Part shown: in pieces, positions 1 to 7,509 of the stretch | Layout of the letters: every line of letters starts with the position of its first letter | How positions within the stretch are numbered: position 1 is the first letter of the stretch | Source: Candidatus Izemoplasma sp. | GTDB taxonomy: Bacteria > Bacillota_I > Bacilli_A > Izemoplasmatales > Izemoplasmataceae | Assembly: GCA_029939615.1 (NCBI GenBank) | Contig: JAOZSP010000007.1 | Span: forward strand, 1 to 24,106 | DNA: 24,106 bases | Direction of reading: 5' to 3' | Position numbers and translations under genes: made by a program | The notes under the pieces: generated by a model | Told to the model about the DNA's origin: nothing | Database searches by the model: none | Seen by the model: only the letters and a program-made list of their open reading frames with translations

Positions 1-339
1 CCTACTATCTTAAGAGGAAAACATAAACCAACATTTACACCACACGTTGACTGTGGAGATTACGTTATCGTAATCAATGCTAAAGAGATTGAGTTAACAG
101 GTAACAAATGGGATCAAAAGAAATATTACAGACATTCACAATATCCAGGTGGATTAAGAGAAACAACTGCGAAAGTTATGAACAAAACTTTCCCAGAAAG
201 AATTGTTGAATTCTCTATCAAAGGAATGCTTCCTAAAGGAAAATTAGGACGTCAAATGTACAAAAAATTATTCGTATACGCTGGTGCGGAGCATCCACAT
301 GCTGCTCAAAAACCAGAAGTATTAGAACTTAAAGGTTAA
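1..339 (+). CDS. rplM: 50S ribosomal protein L13, 3' part
   Basis: The reading frame is open from base 1 and ends at TAA 337-339, giving the last 112 residues of ribosomal protein L13; the start lies outside the window. Recognisable L13 features are the GDYVIVINA segment, the tract with Y-R-H-S and YPGGLR, and the GMLPKGKLGR motif followed by the YAGAEHPH segment. L13 is an early-assembly protein of the large subunit. It is followed after 14 bases by rpsI, the usual bacterial partner, and an AAGGAGG ribosome binding site sits at the end of this gene. Identity is very secure; only the 5' truncation limits the description. Confidence 0.97.
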   Translation, partial: PTILRGKHKPTFTPHVDCGDYVIVINAKEIELTGNKWDQKKYYRHSQYPGGLRETTAKVMNKTFPERIVEFSIKGMLPKGKLGRQMYKKLFVYAGAEHPHAAQKPEVLELKG

Positions 340-353
340 GGAGGAATTTATAA

Positions 354-749
354 ATGGCTAAAAAAGTAATGTACAGAGGTACAGGTCGAAGAAAAAGCTC
401 AGTAGCTCGTGTTATGTTGACACCAGGTACAGGTAAATTCGTAATTAACGGAAGAACTTTTGATGTTTACATTCCTAGTGCGGCAACTCGTTTAGATGTT
501 GAGCAACCATTAACTAAAACAGACAACCTAAGAACATTTGATATTATAGTAAATGTTTATGGTGGTGGAATCAGTGGACAAGCTGGTGCTATCCGTCACG
601 GTATCACACGTGCTTTATTAGAAGTAAATAAAGATTACCGTCCTGTTTTAAAAGCAGCTGGATTAATAACTCGTGACCCACGTGTTAAAGAACGTAAAAA
701 ACCTGGACTTAGAAAAGCTCGTAGAGCGCCACAATTTAGTAAACGTTAA
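354..749 (+). CDS. rpsI: 30S ribosomal protein S9
   Basis: This 131-residue protein is full-length for S9. It starts in the GTGRRK region typical of the family and ends in the very basic KKPGLRKARRAPQFSKR tail, whose final Lys-Arg reaches the P-site tRNA on the ribosome. The GGGISGQAGAIRHGI segment is the family core. The ATG is preceded by AAGGAGG at good spacing and lies 14 bases after rplM, so the two are clearly one operon. A strong terminator follows at 766-795, making rpsI the last gene of that operon. Confidence 0.98.
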   Translation: MAKKVMYRGTGRRKSSVARVMLTPGTGKFVINGRTFDVYIPSAATRLDVEQPLTKTDNLRTFDIIVNVYGGGISGQAGAIRHGITRALLEVNKDYRPVLKAAGLITRDPRVKERKKPGLRKARRAPQFSKR

Positions 750-765
750 GAACTTACTAGACTTT

Positions 766-795
766 AAAAACACAACAGTTAATGTTGTGTTTTTT
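766..795 (+). terminator. Intrinsic terminator after rpsI
   Basis: CACAACA (771-777) pairs with TGTTGTG (783-789) around a five-base loop. Flanking A and T runs (766-770 and 790-794) extend the stem and supply the U tract. It ends the rplM-rpsI operon. Confidence 0.9.
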
Positions 796-806
796 ATTGG
801 ATTATA

Positions 807-815
807 TGATATAAT
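807..815 (+). promoter_or_regulatory. Extended -10 promoter for rluF
   Basis: TG-A-TATAAT at 807-815 is a complete extended -10 element 22 bases before the rluF start. No good -35 box is visible at 16-18 bases upstream, which fits an extended -10 promoter. It follows the rpsI terminator, so rluF begins a new unit. Confidence 0.6.
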
Positions 816-837
816 TTGTAAGAAGAATGGTGATTAG

Positions 838-1560
838 ATGGAAAAAAGAATTAATAAATTTTTAAGTGAAATAGGATATTGTAGTAGAAGAGAAGCTGAT
901 AGGTTAATTGCTGCAAATAGAGTAACTATTAATGATGAAATCCCTGAACTAGGTACTAAAGTAAAAGATGGAGATATTGTTAAAGTTGACTCAAAAGAAG
1001 TAACACAAAAAAATAAATTAGTTTATTTAGCTTTAAACAAACCTAAAGGTATTACTTCAACTACTGATCCTGAAGATAAAACAAATATCGTTGATTTTAT
1101 AAAATATCCGATACGGATTTTTCATATAGGAAGATTAGATAAAGACAGCGAAGGCTTGATTCTAATGACTAATGATGGTGATATTGTTAATAAGATTTTA
1201 CGTAGTGGAAATGAACATGATAAAGAGTATATCGTTAAAGTTGATAAGAGAATAAATCCTTCGTTTCTAAGAAAAATGGGTAATGGAGTACCTGTATTAA
1301 ATACTATTACTAAGAAATGTAAAGTCGAGATAATAGACGATTACTCATTTAAAATTATTTTAACAGAGGGTTTGAACCGTCAAATAAGAAGAATGTGCTC
1401 ATATTTAGGATATCAAGTAACAAGATTACAACGAGTAAGAATAATGAATATTAGATTAGATACTAAAATTGGTAAATGGCGATATCTAACAAACGATGAA
1501 GTAAATGAACTAAAACAAATGGTAAAGGATTCAAGTAAAACTGAGGAAGCAAGTAATTAA
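838..1560 (+). CDS. rluF: 23S rRNA pseudouridine synthase, RluF-type
   Basis: This 240-residue protein belongs to the RsuA/RluB/RluE/RluF family. An S4 RNA-binding domain occupies about residues 1-60 (RINKFLSEIGYCSRREADRLI). The catalytic domain has LNKPKG near residue 68 and GRLDKDSEGL, with the catalytic Asp at 101. Within the family the match is closest to RluF: the IVDFI segment, the VNKILR segment, GLNRQIRRMC and RVRIMNI all follow E. coli RluF rather than RluB. RluF isomerises a uridine in the peptidyl-transferase region of 23S rRNA (U2604 in E. coli). The gene is alone between two terminators. The family is certain; the exact target is inferred from similarity. Confidence 0.88.
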   Translation: MEKRINKFLSEIGYCSRREADRLIAANRVTINDEIPELGTKVKDGDIVKVDSKEVTQKNKLVYLALNKPKGITSTTDPEDKTNIVDFIKYPIRIFHIGRLDKDSEGLILMTNDGDIVNKILRSGNEHDKEYIVKVDKRINPSFLRKMGNGVPVLNTITKKCKVEIIDDYSFKIILTEGLNRQIRRMCSYLGYQVTRLQRVRIMNIRLDTKIGKWRYLTNDEVNELKQMVKDSSKTEEASN

Positions 1561-1579
1561 ATATTTGCTTCTTTTTTTT
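1546..1579 (+). terminator. Intrinsic terminator overlapping the end of rluF
   Basis: GAAGCAA (1546-1552) pairs with TTGCTTC (1565-1571), followed by eight T (1572-1579). The 5' arm and loop include the last codons and the stop codon of rluF. Confidence 0.85.
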
Positions 1580-1584
1580 GTTTT

Positions 1585-1666
1585 AGGTTGTAAAAAGTTG
1601 TTGAAAAGTATAAAATAAGGTTGTAAAAAGTTGTAAACCAGGATAAAATAAGGTTGTAAAAAGTTG
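1585..1666 (+). repeat. 33-bp direct tandem repeat, about 2.5 copies, with promoter-like boxes
   Basis: The 16-base block AGGTTGTAAAAAGTTG occurs at 1585-1600, 1618-1633 and 1651-1666, exactly 33 bases apart. The first two units are complete and end in TAAAATA. Each complete unit contains TTGTAA and TAAAAT separated by exactly 17 bases (1588-1593/1611-1616 and 1621-1626/1644-1649), so the repeat yields two tandem candidate sigma-A promoters just before the ATPase gene. The third copy lacks a -10 box and runs into the ribosome binding site. The repeat is seen directly; promoter activity is inference. Confidence 0.85.
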
Positions 1667-1676
1667 AGGTGAGTTG

Positions 1677-2975
1677 ATGTTAAGGCGCAAAATAGAGCGA
1701 AAACTAAATGATTGGTATTTGCTTCCAAGGAAACCAGCATTATTAATTAGAGGTGCAAGGCAGGTTGGTAAGACGACATCTATTAGAAAGTTTGGTAAGG
1801 AAAAATATGAAAATTTTATTGAAATAAATTTTGAGCGAACACCAAGTCTTAAGAGTGTTTTCCATGGAGATTTAGATGCGGATACTATTATTGAAAAAAT
1901 TAGTGTTTCAGGATTGGGAAGGCTTATATCTGGGAAAACATTGATTTTCTTAGATGAAATACAATCATGTCCGAACGCAAGAACCGCAATTAAATTTTTA
2001 GTTGAAGATGGTAGATTTGATATAGTGGAATCGGGGTCTTTATTAGGGATAAACTATGAAGAAGTTTCATCATTTCCTGTTGGTTATGAGTTAAAGACTG
2101 AAATGCATTCCTTAGATTTTGAGGAGTTTTTGTGGGCCAATGATATCCCAGATTCATTGATTGAGAAACTTAGGAGTTGTTTTGAATCTAAAACGCCCGT
2201 TGATCAATATATCCACGAATCAATAATGAGTATAATGAGAAGGTATATTATTGTAGGTGGTATGCCCGGTGTTGTTGTTAAGTATTTGGAAAGTAGAAAT
2301 ATTGCTGATACTATTTTGTATCAAAAAATGATTGTTGAGAGTTATAGAGATGACATTTCAAAATATGCAGGTAATCAAAAAGCAATAGTGAAAGCTATTT
2401 TTGATTCGATACCGATGCAATTATCAGGGAAAAATAAGAAATTTAAACTTTCATTTGTTGAAAAGGGAGGGTCATTTCGAAAATATGAGGAACCATTACA
2501 ATGGCTATTTGATGCTGGCATTGCTAGTTTTTGTTATAATTTAAATGGATTTAATCTCCCATTAGAATTGAATGAAAAACGCAGGATATTTAAATTTTTT
2601 ATGAGGGATACAGGATTATTATCATACATGTCTTTAGGAAATGTACAAAAAGCAATTTTATCAGATAACTTAAAAATTAATGAAGGAGCATTAACTGAAA
2701 ATATGATCGCAGATTTATTGGTTAAGAACGGATATAATCTACACTATTACGATCAAAAAGGGCGAGTAGAGTTAGATTTTATTATGGTTAGAAATAATCA
2801 ATTAACTATTGTTGAAGTGAAATCAGGTAACACTTATAAGAATCATCCTTCTTTGATAAATATAATTAACTTAAACAAAAATAAGATTGGTGAGTCATTT
2901 GTTCTTTGTAAAGGAAATATTGAGACTGTCAATGATATAACGTATTTGCCTCTTTATATGGCAATGTTTTTGTAG
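1677..2975 (+). CDS. AAA+-type ATPase with DUF4143 domain
   Basis: This 432-residue protein is a member of the large AAA-like ATPase/DUF4143 family, whose role is not established. Walker A is GARQVGKT at residues 26-33 and Walker B is LIFLDE with acidic residues at 93-94. ESGSLLG after it is the family's sensor-like motif. The C-terminal DUF4143 part includes a PD-(D/E)XK-like signature, Asp367 in ELDF and Glu380-Val-Lys382 in EVKSG. ATG 1677 is chosen over TTG 1674 because it has better spacing from GAGGTGA (1666-1672). The gene stands alone, interrupts an otherwise housekeeping region, and uses more AGG and GGG codons than its neighbours, which suggests acquisition by transfer. Nuclease activity is not established for the family. 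Confidence 0.85.
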   Translation: MLRRKIERKLNDWYLLPRKPALLIRGARQVGKTTSIRKFGKEKYENFIEINFERTPSLKSVFHGDLDADTIIEKISVSGLGRLISGKTLIFLDEIQSCPNARTAIKFLVEDGRFDIVESGSLLGINYEEVSSFPVGYELKTEMHSLDFEEFLWANDIPDSLIEKLRSCFESKTPVDQYIHESIMSIMRRYIIVGGMPGVVVKYLESRNIADTILYQKMIVESYRDDISKYAGNQKAIVKAIFDSIPMQLSGKNKKFKLSFVEKGGSFRKYEEPLQWLFDAGIASFCYNLNGFNLPLELNEKRRIFKFFMRDTGLLSYMSLGNVQKAILSDNLKINEGALTENMIADLLVKNGYNLHYYDQKGRVELDFIMVRNNQLTIVEVKSGNTYKNHPSLINIINLNKNKIGESFVLCKGNIETVNDITYLPLYMAMFL

Positions 2976-2993
2976 TTGTTATATAGATTTTTA

Positions 2994-3022
2994 TTGTATT
3001 TTTATATCTGTTATTATATAAT
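2994..3022 (+). promoter_or_regulatory. Promoter for gltX
   Basis: TTGTAT (2994-2999) and TATAAT (3017-3022) are separated by 17 bases, 24 bases before the gltX start. The gltX ribosome binding site AAGGAG follows. Confidence 0.75.
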
Positions 3023-3046
3023 ATTTTAGTCAAGGAGTTGATATAA

Positions 3047-4465
3047 ATGAGTGTGCGAGTAAGATATGCACCAAGTCCGACAGGACATTTACATATAGGT
3101 AATGCAAGAGCTGCATTATTTAATTATTTATTTGCTAGAAAATATAATGGAAGTTTTATTGTTAGAATTGAAGATACTGATACTTCTCGTAATATTGAAG
3201 TTGGAGTAGAATCACAATTAAAATACTTGAAATGGTTAGGTATTGAATGGGATGAATCTATTGATAAAGATGGTGGATTTGGACCATATAGCCAACTTGA
3301 AAGATTAGATATATATAAGAAATATGCTGATTTATTAGTTGAAAAAGGAATAGCTTATAAATGCTATTGCACACCTAAAGAATTAGAAACAGAACGTGAA
3401 GCAATGATTGCATGTGGTGAAGATAAACTTCACTATTCAGGTAAGTGTTATGGAAGAAGTGAAGAAGATTTACCATATACTTTGAGATTTCATGTTCCCA
3501 CTAACGAAGAATATGTTTTTAACGATATCGTTAAAGGTGAAGTGTCGTTTAAAAGTGAAGACATTGGTGACTGGGTAATGGTTAGAGAAAACGGGATACC
3601 AACTTATAATTTTGCATGTGTAATCGATGATTATTTAATGAAAATATCTCATGTTTTAAGAGGAGAAGACCATATTACTAATACACCTAAACAAATAATG
3701 ATATATAGAGCACTAGGATGGGAAACTCCAATTTTTGGACATATGACATTAATTGTTAATGAAAACATGAAAAAGTTATCAAAAAGAGATTTTAGTATTA
3801 TTCAATATATTGAACAATATCAAGAACTAGGATATTTACCTGATGCTTTATTTAACTTTATTTCATTATTAGGATGGAGTCCTAAAGGAGAAGAAGAAAT
3901 CTTAAATCGTGAACAACTAATTGAAATGTTTGATAGTACAAGATTAAGTAAATCTCCTGCTAAATTTGATAAAGAAAAACTTGCGTATATAAATAATCGC
4001 TACATTAAAGAGTTAAGTGTTGAAGATACTGTAGAATTATGTATGCCACATTTAGTTGAAGAAGGTATAGTTCAAGGTAAAGACGACGAATGGATATATA
4101 GCTTAGTTTCAATATTTAAAGGTAGAATGAGTTACGGCGCAGAAATTATTGATCTATATGATGAATTCTTCGAACAAGAATTTGTTTTAAATCAAGAAAT
4201 GATTGATTTTATAAGTCAAGAAGGCGTAAATGAGACATTGATTGCCTTTAGAGATTTACTACAAGAGTTAGTTACATTTAACGCTGTTGATATTAAACCA
4301 TTAATAAAACAAGCAGGAAAAATTGCTGGAAGTAAAGGTAAGATGTTGTTTATGCCTTTACGTATTGCAACTACTGCTTCGATGCATGGACCTGATTTAC
4401 CTCAAGTATTATCTTTGTTGGGTAAAGAAACAGTAATTGAAAGAATAAATGCAAATATTAAATAA
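3047..4465 (+). CDS. gltX: Glutamate--tRNA ligase
   Basis: GluRS charges tRNA-Glu with glutamate using ATP. The 472-residue protein is full-length. The class I signature is HIGN at residues 16-19, after the YAPSPTGHL lead-in; the KMSKS-equivalent is KLSKR at 243-247. A CYC...C group near residues 105-130 resembles the zinc-binding insert of some GluRS enzymes. The C-terminal anticodon-binding domain ends with the segment containing GPDLP (about 448-452) and LGKE. Whether the enzyme also misacylates tRNA-Gln cannot be told from sequence alone. It has its own promoter and terminator. Its last 75 residues are closely mirrored in the fusion protein encoded at 5215-5754. Confidence 0.97.
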   Translation: MSVRVRYAPSPTGHLHIGNARAALFNYLFARKYNGSFIVRIEDTDTSRNIEVGVESQLKYLKWLGIEWDESIDKDGGFGPYSQLERLDIYKKYADLLVEKGIAYKCYCTPKELETEREAMIACGEDKLHYSGKCYGRSEEDLPYTLRFHVPTNEEYVFNDIVKGEVSFKSEDIGDWVMVRENGIPTYNFACVIDDYLMKISHVLRGEDHITNTPKQIMIYRALGWETPIFGHMTLIVNENMKKLSKRDFSIIQYIEQYQELGYLPDALFNFISLLGWSPKGEEEILNREQLIEMFDSTRLSKSPAKFDKEKLAYINNRYIKELSVEDTVELCMPHLVEEGIVQGKDDEWIYSLVSIFKGRMSYGAEIIDLYDEFFEQEFVLNQEMIDFISQEGVNETLIAFRDLLQELVTFNAVDIKPLIKQAGKIAGSKGKMLFMPLRIATTASMHGPDLPQVLSLLGKETVIERINANIK

Positions 4466-4489
4466 GCCTATTTAAGGCTTATTTTTTTT
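4461..4489 (+). terminator. Intrinsic terminator after gltX
   Basis: AATAAGCC (4461-4468) pairs with GGCTTATT (4476-4483), followed by a T run to 4489. The stop codon lies in the 5' arm. Confidence 0.9.
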
Positions 4490-4498
4490 GAATACAAA

Positions 4499-4507
4499 TG
4501 GTATAAT
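4499..4507 (+). promoter_or_regulatory. Extended -10 promoter for the membrane protein/fusion operon
   Basis: TG-G-TATAAT at 4499-4507 is an extended -10 box; a weak TTATTT lies 17 bases upstream of the hexamer. Transcription would begin near 4514. That excludes the upstream ATG at 4511 as the usual start of the next gene. Confidence 0.6.
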
Positions 4508-4528
4508 TAGATGAGTGGGGGAATGAAG

Positions 4529-5191
4529 ATGAACAGAAGAAGAAATATTGGGATTATTGCTTTTTTAGTAACAAGTATATCCGTTACCATTTTATTAAGA
4601 GTGATTTCCTATTTTATGCTAGAAAATAATTCAGGGTTTTCAGCAGATACTATAGCTCTATATAATATTATTGCTATTGTAATTGGATTAATTGTACCTA
4701 TTGTGTTTTATGGGTTTTTATGGGAATTTATAAGAGGCTATAAATCATTGGCATTTTTTGTAGCTGCAATTGCTTTTAGTTATGTTGTGAGAGTGGTTTT
4801 CCTAATTAGTATTGCTATTGATGACACTTATTATTTTGTTGTAATTAGCGGAGGTGTTGCAATTATTGCAGTTGTTTTATTGATTCTAATATCCCTTATT
4901 GTGCTTCTAGATAATCAATTAGAAAAAAATATAAGAATTCCAATTTTTATTATAGGTCTTACTCATGCCCTTTTTGGGATGGGTATTCTTTCAGGTTTAA
5001 TTAATTCATTATTAGATATGATTGCTGACATGGATACTACTATAAGAGTATTTTCAATTATGAGTGTTTTTAATTTCATTATGTTCATTTTGGTTTTAGC
5101 ATTGTCAGTTTATGTTTTGTATGTTGCGTTAAGTGTGGTAGAAAAAATTAACGAAGAAGTTTTAGGAGAAAGAAGCGAATACTTTGATTAA
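4529..5191 (+). CDS. Integral membrane protein, six predicted helices, unknown function
   Basis: I do not recognise this 220-residue protein. It has six long hydrophobic segments spread over its length, separated by short polar loops, and a basic N-terminus (MNRRRN) that suggests a cytoplasmic start. It ends in a short acidic tail. No catalytic or transport motif is visible. ATG 4529 is preferred because GGGGGA (4517-4522) is well placed for it, and ATG 4511 would lie before the expected transcription start; ATG 4523 is too close to the ribosome binding site. The fusion gene starts 23 bases after its stop, on the same strand, so the two are probably co-transcribed and may act together. Confidence 0.75.
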   Translation: MNRRRNIGIIAFLVTSISVTILLRVISYFMLENNSGFSADTIALYNIIAIVIGLIVPIVFYGFLWEFIRGYKSLAFFVAAIAFSYVVRVVFLISIAIDDTYYFVVISGGVAIIAVVLLILISLIVLLDNQLEKNIRIPIFIIGLTHALFGMGILSGLINSLLDMIADMDTTIRVFSIMSVFNFIMFILVLALSVYVLYVALSVVEKINEEVLGERSEYFD

Positions 5192-5214
5192 GTATTTTCT
5201 TTAGAGGTGAAATG

Positions 5215-5754
5215 ATGAAGATATTAATTTGTAATAGTGAGCATTGTAAAAGCAATGGTTCAGAAGAAATACTTAAAGAACTAGAAAAATTACAAAGAGA
5301 AAGTGATTTTGAATTTCTCACTTCTTCTTGTATGGGTTTATGTAGTAATGGACCGAACGTTATGACATATCCTGATTTAAGGATTTATGGGAATGTTTCA
5401 GTAAATAGAATTAAGGATATTTTAAGTTCGGAGGCTTCTGATTTGCTTCATCCTAATGATAGAGTATATTCTAAGGAATTATGTAGTGAGATATCATTGG
5501 ACCCAATGCATAGAAGATCAGTTAAGCTTTTTAGATATCATTTAGAGAAGTTTAATGATTTTTCTGTTGCTAATCTTAAAGTATTAATAAGTTCATTTAA
5601 AAGTAAATATGAGGTTACAGGGAATAGATTTATATATCCGATTAAATTAGCATTGTTAGGAACTATAAAAGGACCTGATCTTCCTGAAATAATCTATTTT
5701 TTAGGTAAAGAAGGAACTATAAAAGCGCTTGATAAATTCCTTAAAAAAGCATAA
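5215..5754 (+). CDS. Fusion of thioredoxin-like [2Fe-2S] ferredoxin with GluRS C-terminal anticodon-binding domain
   Basis: This 179-residue protein has two parts. Residues 1-72 match thioredoxin-like [2Fe-2S] ferredoxins and the NuoE fold: Cys6-x4-Cys11 and Cys39-x3-Cys43, followed by GPNVMTYPD and the IYGNV segment. All four cluster ligands are present. Residues about 102-176 align without a gap to the last 75 residues of the GltX at 3047-4465, with roughly 20 identities over 70 positions, including F-R, a central Pro-x3-Ala, GPDLP (153-157) and LGKE (163-166). This is the C-terminal anticodon-binding subdomain of GluRS without any catalytic core. ATG 5215 is preferred over 5212 because GAGGTGA ends at 5210. 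The role is unknown; a redox-active or iron-sulfur tRNA-binding protein is inference. Confidence 0.85.
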   Translation: MKILICNSEHCKSNGSEEILKELEKLQRESDFEFLTSSCMGLCSNGPNVMTYPDLRIYGNVSVNRIKDILSSEASDLLHPNDRVYSKELCSEISLDPMHRRSVKLFRYHLEKFNDFSVANLKVLISSFKSKYEVTGNRFIYPIKLALLGTIKGPDLPEIIYFLGKEGTIKALDKFLKKA

Positions 5755-5778
5755 TTAAGCCGTTATCAAAAAATACAT

Positions 5779-5807
5779 TTGCATTTAGCAATAAATTATT
5801 ATATAAT
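5779..5807 (+). promoter_or_regulatory. Promoter for the cold-shock gene
   Basis: TTGCAT (5779-5784) and TATAAT (5802-5807) are 17 bases apart. The implied 5' leader is only about 30 bases, too short for the long thermosensing leader of E. coli cspA. No terminator was seen between the fusion gene and this promoter. Confidence 0.8.
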
Positions 5808-5845
5808 TTGAGAGAAACATAGAAAGAAAAAAAGGAGATTTATTA

Positions 5846-6043
5846 ATGACAGGTACAGTTAAATGGTTTAATTCAGAAAAAGGTTATGGGTTTGTTACTT
5901 CAGAAGAAGGACTTGATATTTTTGTTCATTTCACAGCAATTACAGGAGACGGATTCAAAAGTTTAGACGAAGGTCAAAAAGTTGAATTTGATGTAGTTGA
6001 GGGTGACAGAGGACCTCAAGCGGCTAACATAGTAAAACTTTAA
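5846..6043 (+). CDS. csp: Cold-shock domain protein
   Basis: This 65-residue protein is a complete single cold-shock domain, a five-stranded OB fold that binds single-stranded RNA and DNA. The RNP1 motif is KGYGFV near residues 12-17 and RNP2 is IFVHF near residues 25-29. It opens with the family's GTVKWFN. The ribosome binding site AAAGGAG (5831-5837) is strong. The gene forms its own unit, with a promoter at 5779-5807 and a terminator at 6055-6079. Members of this family act as RNA chaperones in cold shock or in growth phase; which applies here cannot be told from sequence. Confidence 0.96.
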   Translation: MTGTVKWFNSEKGYGFVTSEEGLDIFVHFTAITGDGFKSLDEGQKVEFDVVEGDRGPQAANIVKL

Positions 6044-6054
6044 TATGAATTAAT

Positions 6055-6079
6055 AAACAGGAGAATTTCTCCTGTTTTT
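6055..6079 (+). terminator. Intrinsic terminator after csp
   Basis: AAACAGGAGA (6055-6064) pairs with TCTCCTGTTT (6068-6077) around a three-base loop, followed by further T. Confidence 0.9.
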
Positions 6080-6085
6080 AATTTG

Positions 6086-6147
6086 TTTCTTTTTTTAATA
6101 TTTTACGATATAATATATTTGATTATTATTGGTATATAGTTTAATAT
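6086..6147 (+). promoter_or_regulatory. Promoter region of cysS
   Basis: Two candidates overlap here. One is TATAAT at 6109-6114 with a weak TTTCTT 17 bases upstream. The other is TTGATT (6119-6124) with TAATAT (6142-6147), also at 17 bases. The space between csp and cysS is too short for a T-box leader. Confidence 0.45.
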
Positions 6148-6174
6148 ATATCTTTAGAAATGAAGGTGGAAATT

Positions 6175-7509
6175 ATGAAGATATTCAATTCATATACAAA
6201 CAAATTAGAAGAGTTTGTACCAAGATACAAAGGAAAAGTAAACATTTATGTCTGTGGTCCTACTGTTTATAGTTATATTCATATAGGAAACGCTCGTCCT
6301 GTAATATTTTTTGATACAGTAAGAAGATATTTTGAGCATCGTGGATACGATGTGAAATTTGCTTCTAATTTTACTGATGTTGACGATAAAATAATTACAA
6401 AGGCCATCGAGTTAGAACAAACAGAAAAAGAAGTTACTGATAAATTTATTAGTGCCTTTTTAACTGATGTTGAAAAAGTTAATTCAAGGACTGATTATAT
6501 TCAACCTAGAGTAACTGAATATATAGATGAAATTATTAATTATATTCAACGATTATTGGATAAAGGATATGCTTATCAATCGGGTGGAGATGTATATTTC
6601 CGTGTAACGAAAATTAAGGATTATGGTGTTTTATCTAATCGTAATATAGATGATTTAATTAGTGGCGCAAGAATTGAAGTGAATAGCAAAAAAGAAAATC
6701 CTTTAGATTTTACTTTATGGAAAGATACAGATGTAGGGATTAAGTTTGATGCTCCTTTTGGAATTGGACGTCCGGGATGGCACACTGAATGTGTTGCAAT
6801 GATTGAAGACATATTTGGAGAAGAAATTGATATTCACGGTGGTGGAAGCGGACTATTATTTCCTCATCATGAAAATGAGATAGCGCAAGCTAAAGCTCTT
6901 CATGGTCATTCTGTCGCTAAATATTGGATGCATAACGGGCTTTTGAACATTAGTGGCGGAAAAATGAGTAAAAGTGAAGGAAAAATGATTTTAGTTAAAG
7001 ACTTAACTATTGATCCTAACGTATTTAGGTTATTTACTTTATCAACTCATTACCGTAGCCCTATTAATTATACGGATGAAGTTTTAAACTCATATGATAA
7101 AGAATGGGATAAAATATTACGAGTATATAAAGCGTTATTCTTAAAATTAGATTTAAATGACATGCTTTATGGAAACGCTAAAATTGATCCTGATTTATTA
7201 CTTATATATAAAGAATTCTTAAAAGCAATGGATGCAGATTTTAATACACCAAATGCGATTACTGCAATGCAAGATTTAGTAAAAAAATCTAATCAATTAT
7301 TAAGAAGTTCTGCGGAGTTTGAAGTGCTGTTATCAGCGATGAAATTATTTGATAATTTCTTCGAAGTTTTCGGACTTAAAATTGATGTTTCACCTTTAGC
7401 AAAAGAGGATAAAGAAACATATCTTTTATGGGAAAGAGCACGTAAGGAAAAAGATTTTGATAGTGCGGATAAATACCGTAATATACTACAGGCAAAAGGG
7501 ATAATTTAA
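6175..7509 (+). CDS. cysS: Cysteine--tRNA ligase
   Basis: CysRS charges tRNA-Cys. This 444-residue protein has the class I motifs HIGN (36-39) and KMSKS (263-267). The zinc ligands expected from E. coli CysRS are all present: Cys27, Cys206 (in GWHTEC), His231 and Glu235. The start at ATG 6175 is chosen because AAGGTGG lies just upstream and because CysRS proteins begin with MKI-type sequence; an in-frame ATG at 6160 precedes that ribosome binding site. The stop codon overlaps the start of mrnC by one base, so the two genes are translationally coupled, as in Bacillus. Confidence 0.96.
   Translation: MKIFNSYTNKLEEFVPRYKGKVNIYVCGPTVYSYIHIGNARPVIFFDTVRRYFEHRGYDVKFASNFTDVDDKIITKAIELEQTEKEVTDKFISAFLTDVEKVNSRTDYIQPRVTEYIDEIINYIQRLLDKGYAYQSGGDVYFRVTKIKDYGVLSNRNIDDLISGARIEVNSKKENPLDFTLWKDTDVGIKFDAPFGIGRPGWHTECVAMIEDIFGEEIDIHGGGSGLLFPHHENEIAQAKALHGHSVAKYWMHNGLLNISGGKMSKSEGKMILVKDLTIDPNVFRLFTLSTHYRSPINYTDEVLNSYDKEWDKILRVYKALFLKLDLNDMLYGNAKIDPDLLLIYKEFLKAMDADFNTPNAITAMQDLVKKSNQLLRSSAEFEVLLSAMKLFDNFFEVFGLKIDVSPLAKEDKETYLLWERARKEKDFDSADKYRNILQAKGII

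Noticed and set aside
1531..1740. Minus-strand ORF with a repeated NFLQPYFIL-type peptide
   Set aside because: The peptide repeats come only from the 33-bp DNA repeat read backwards; it has no ribosome binding site and overlaps the rluF terminator and the ATPase start.
2976..3046. T-box leader before gltX or cysS
   Set aside because: Both upstream gaps are too short, with promoters close to the starts and no T-box sequence or specifier stem.
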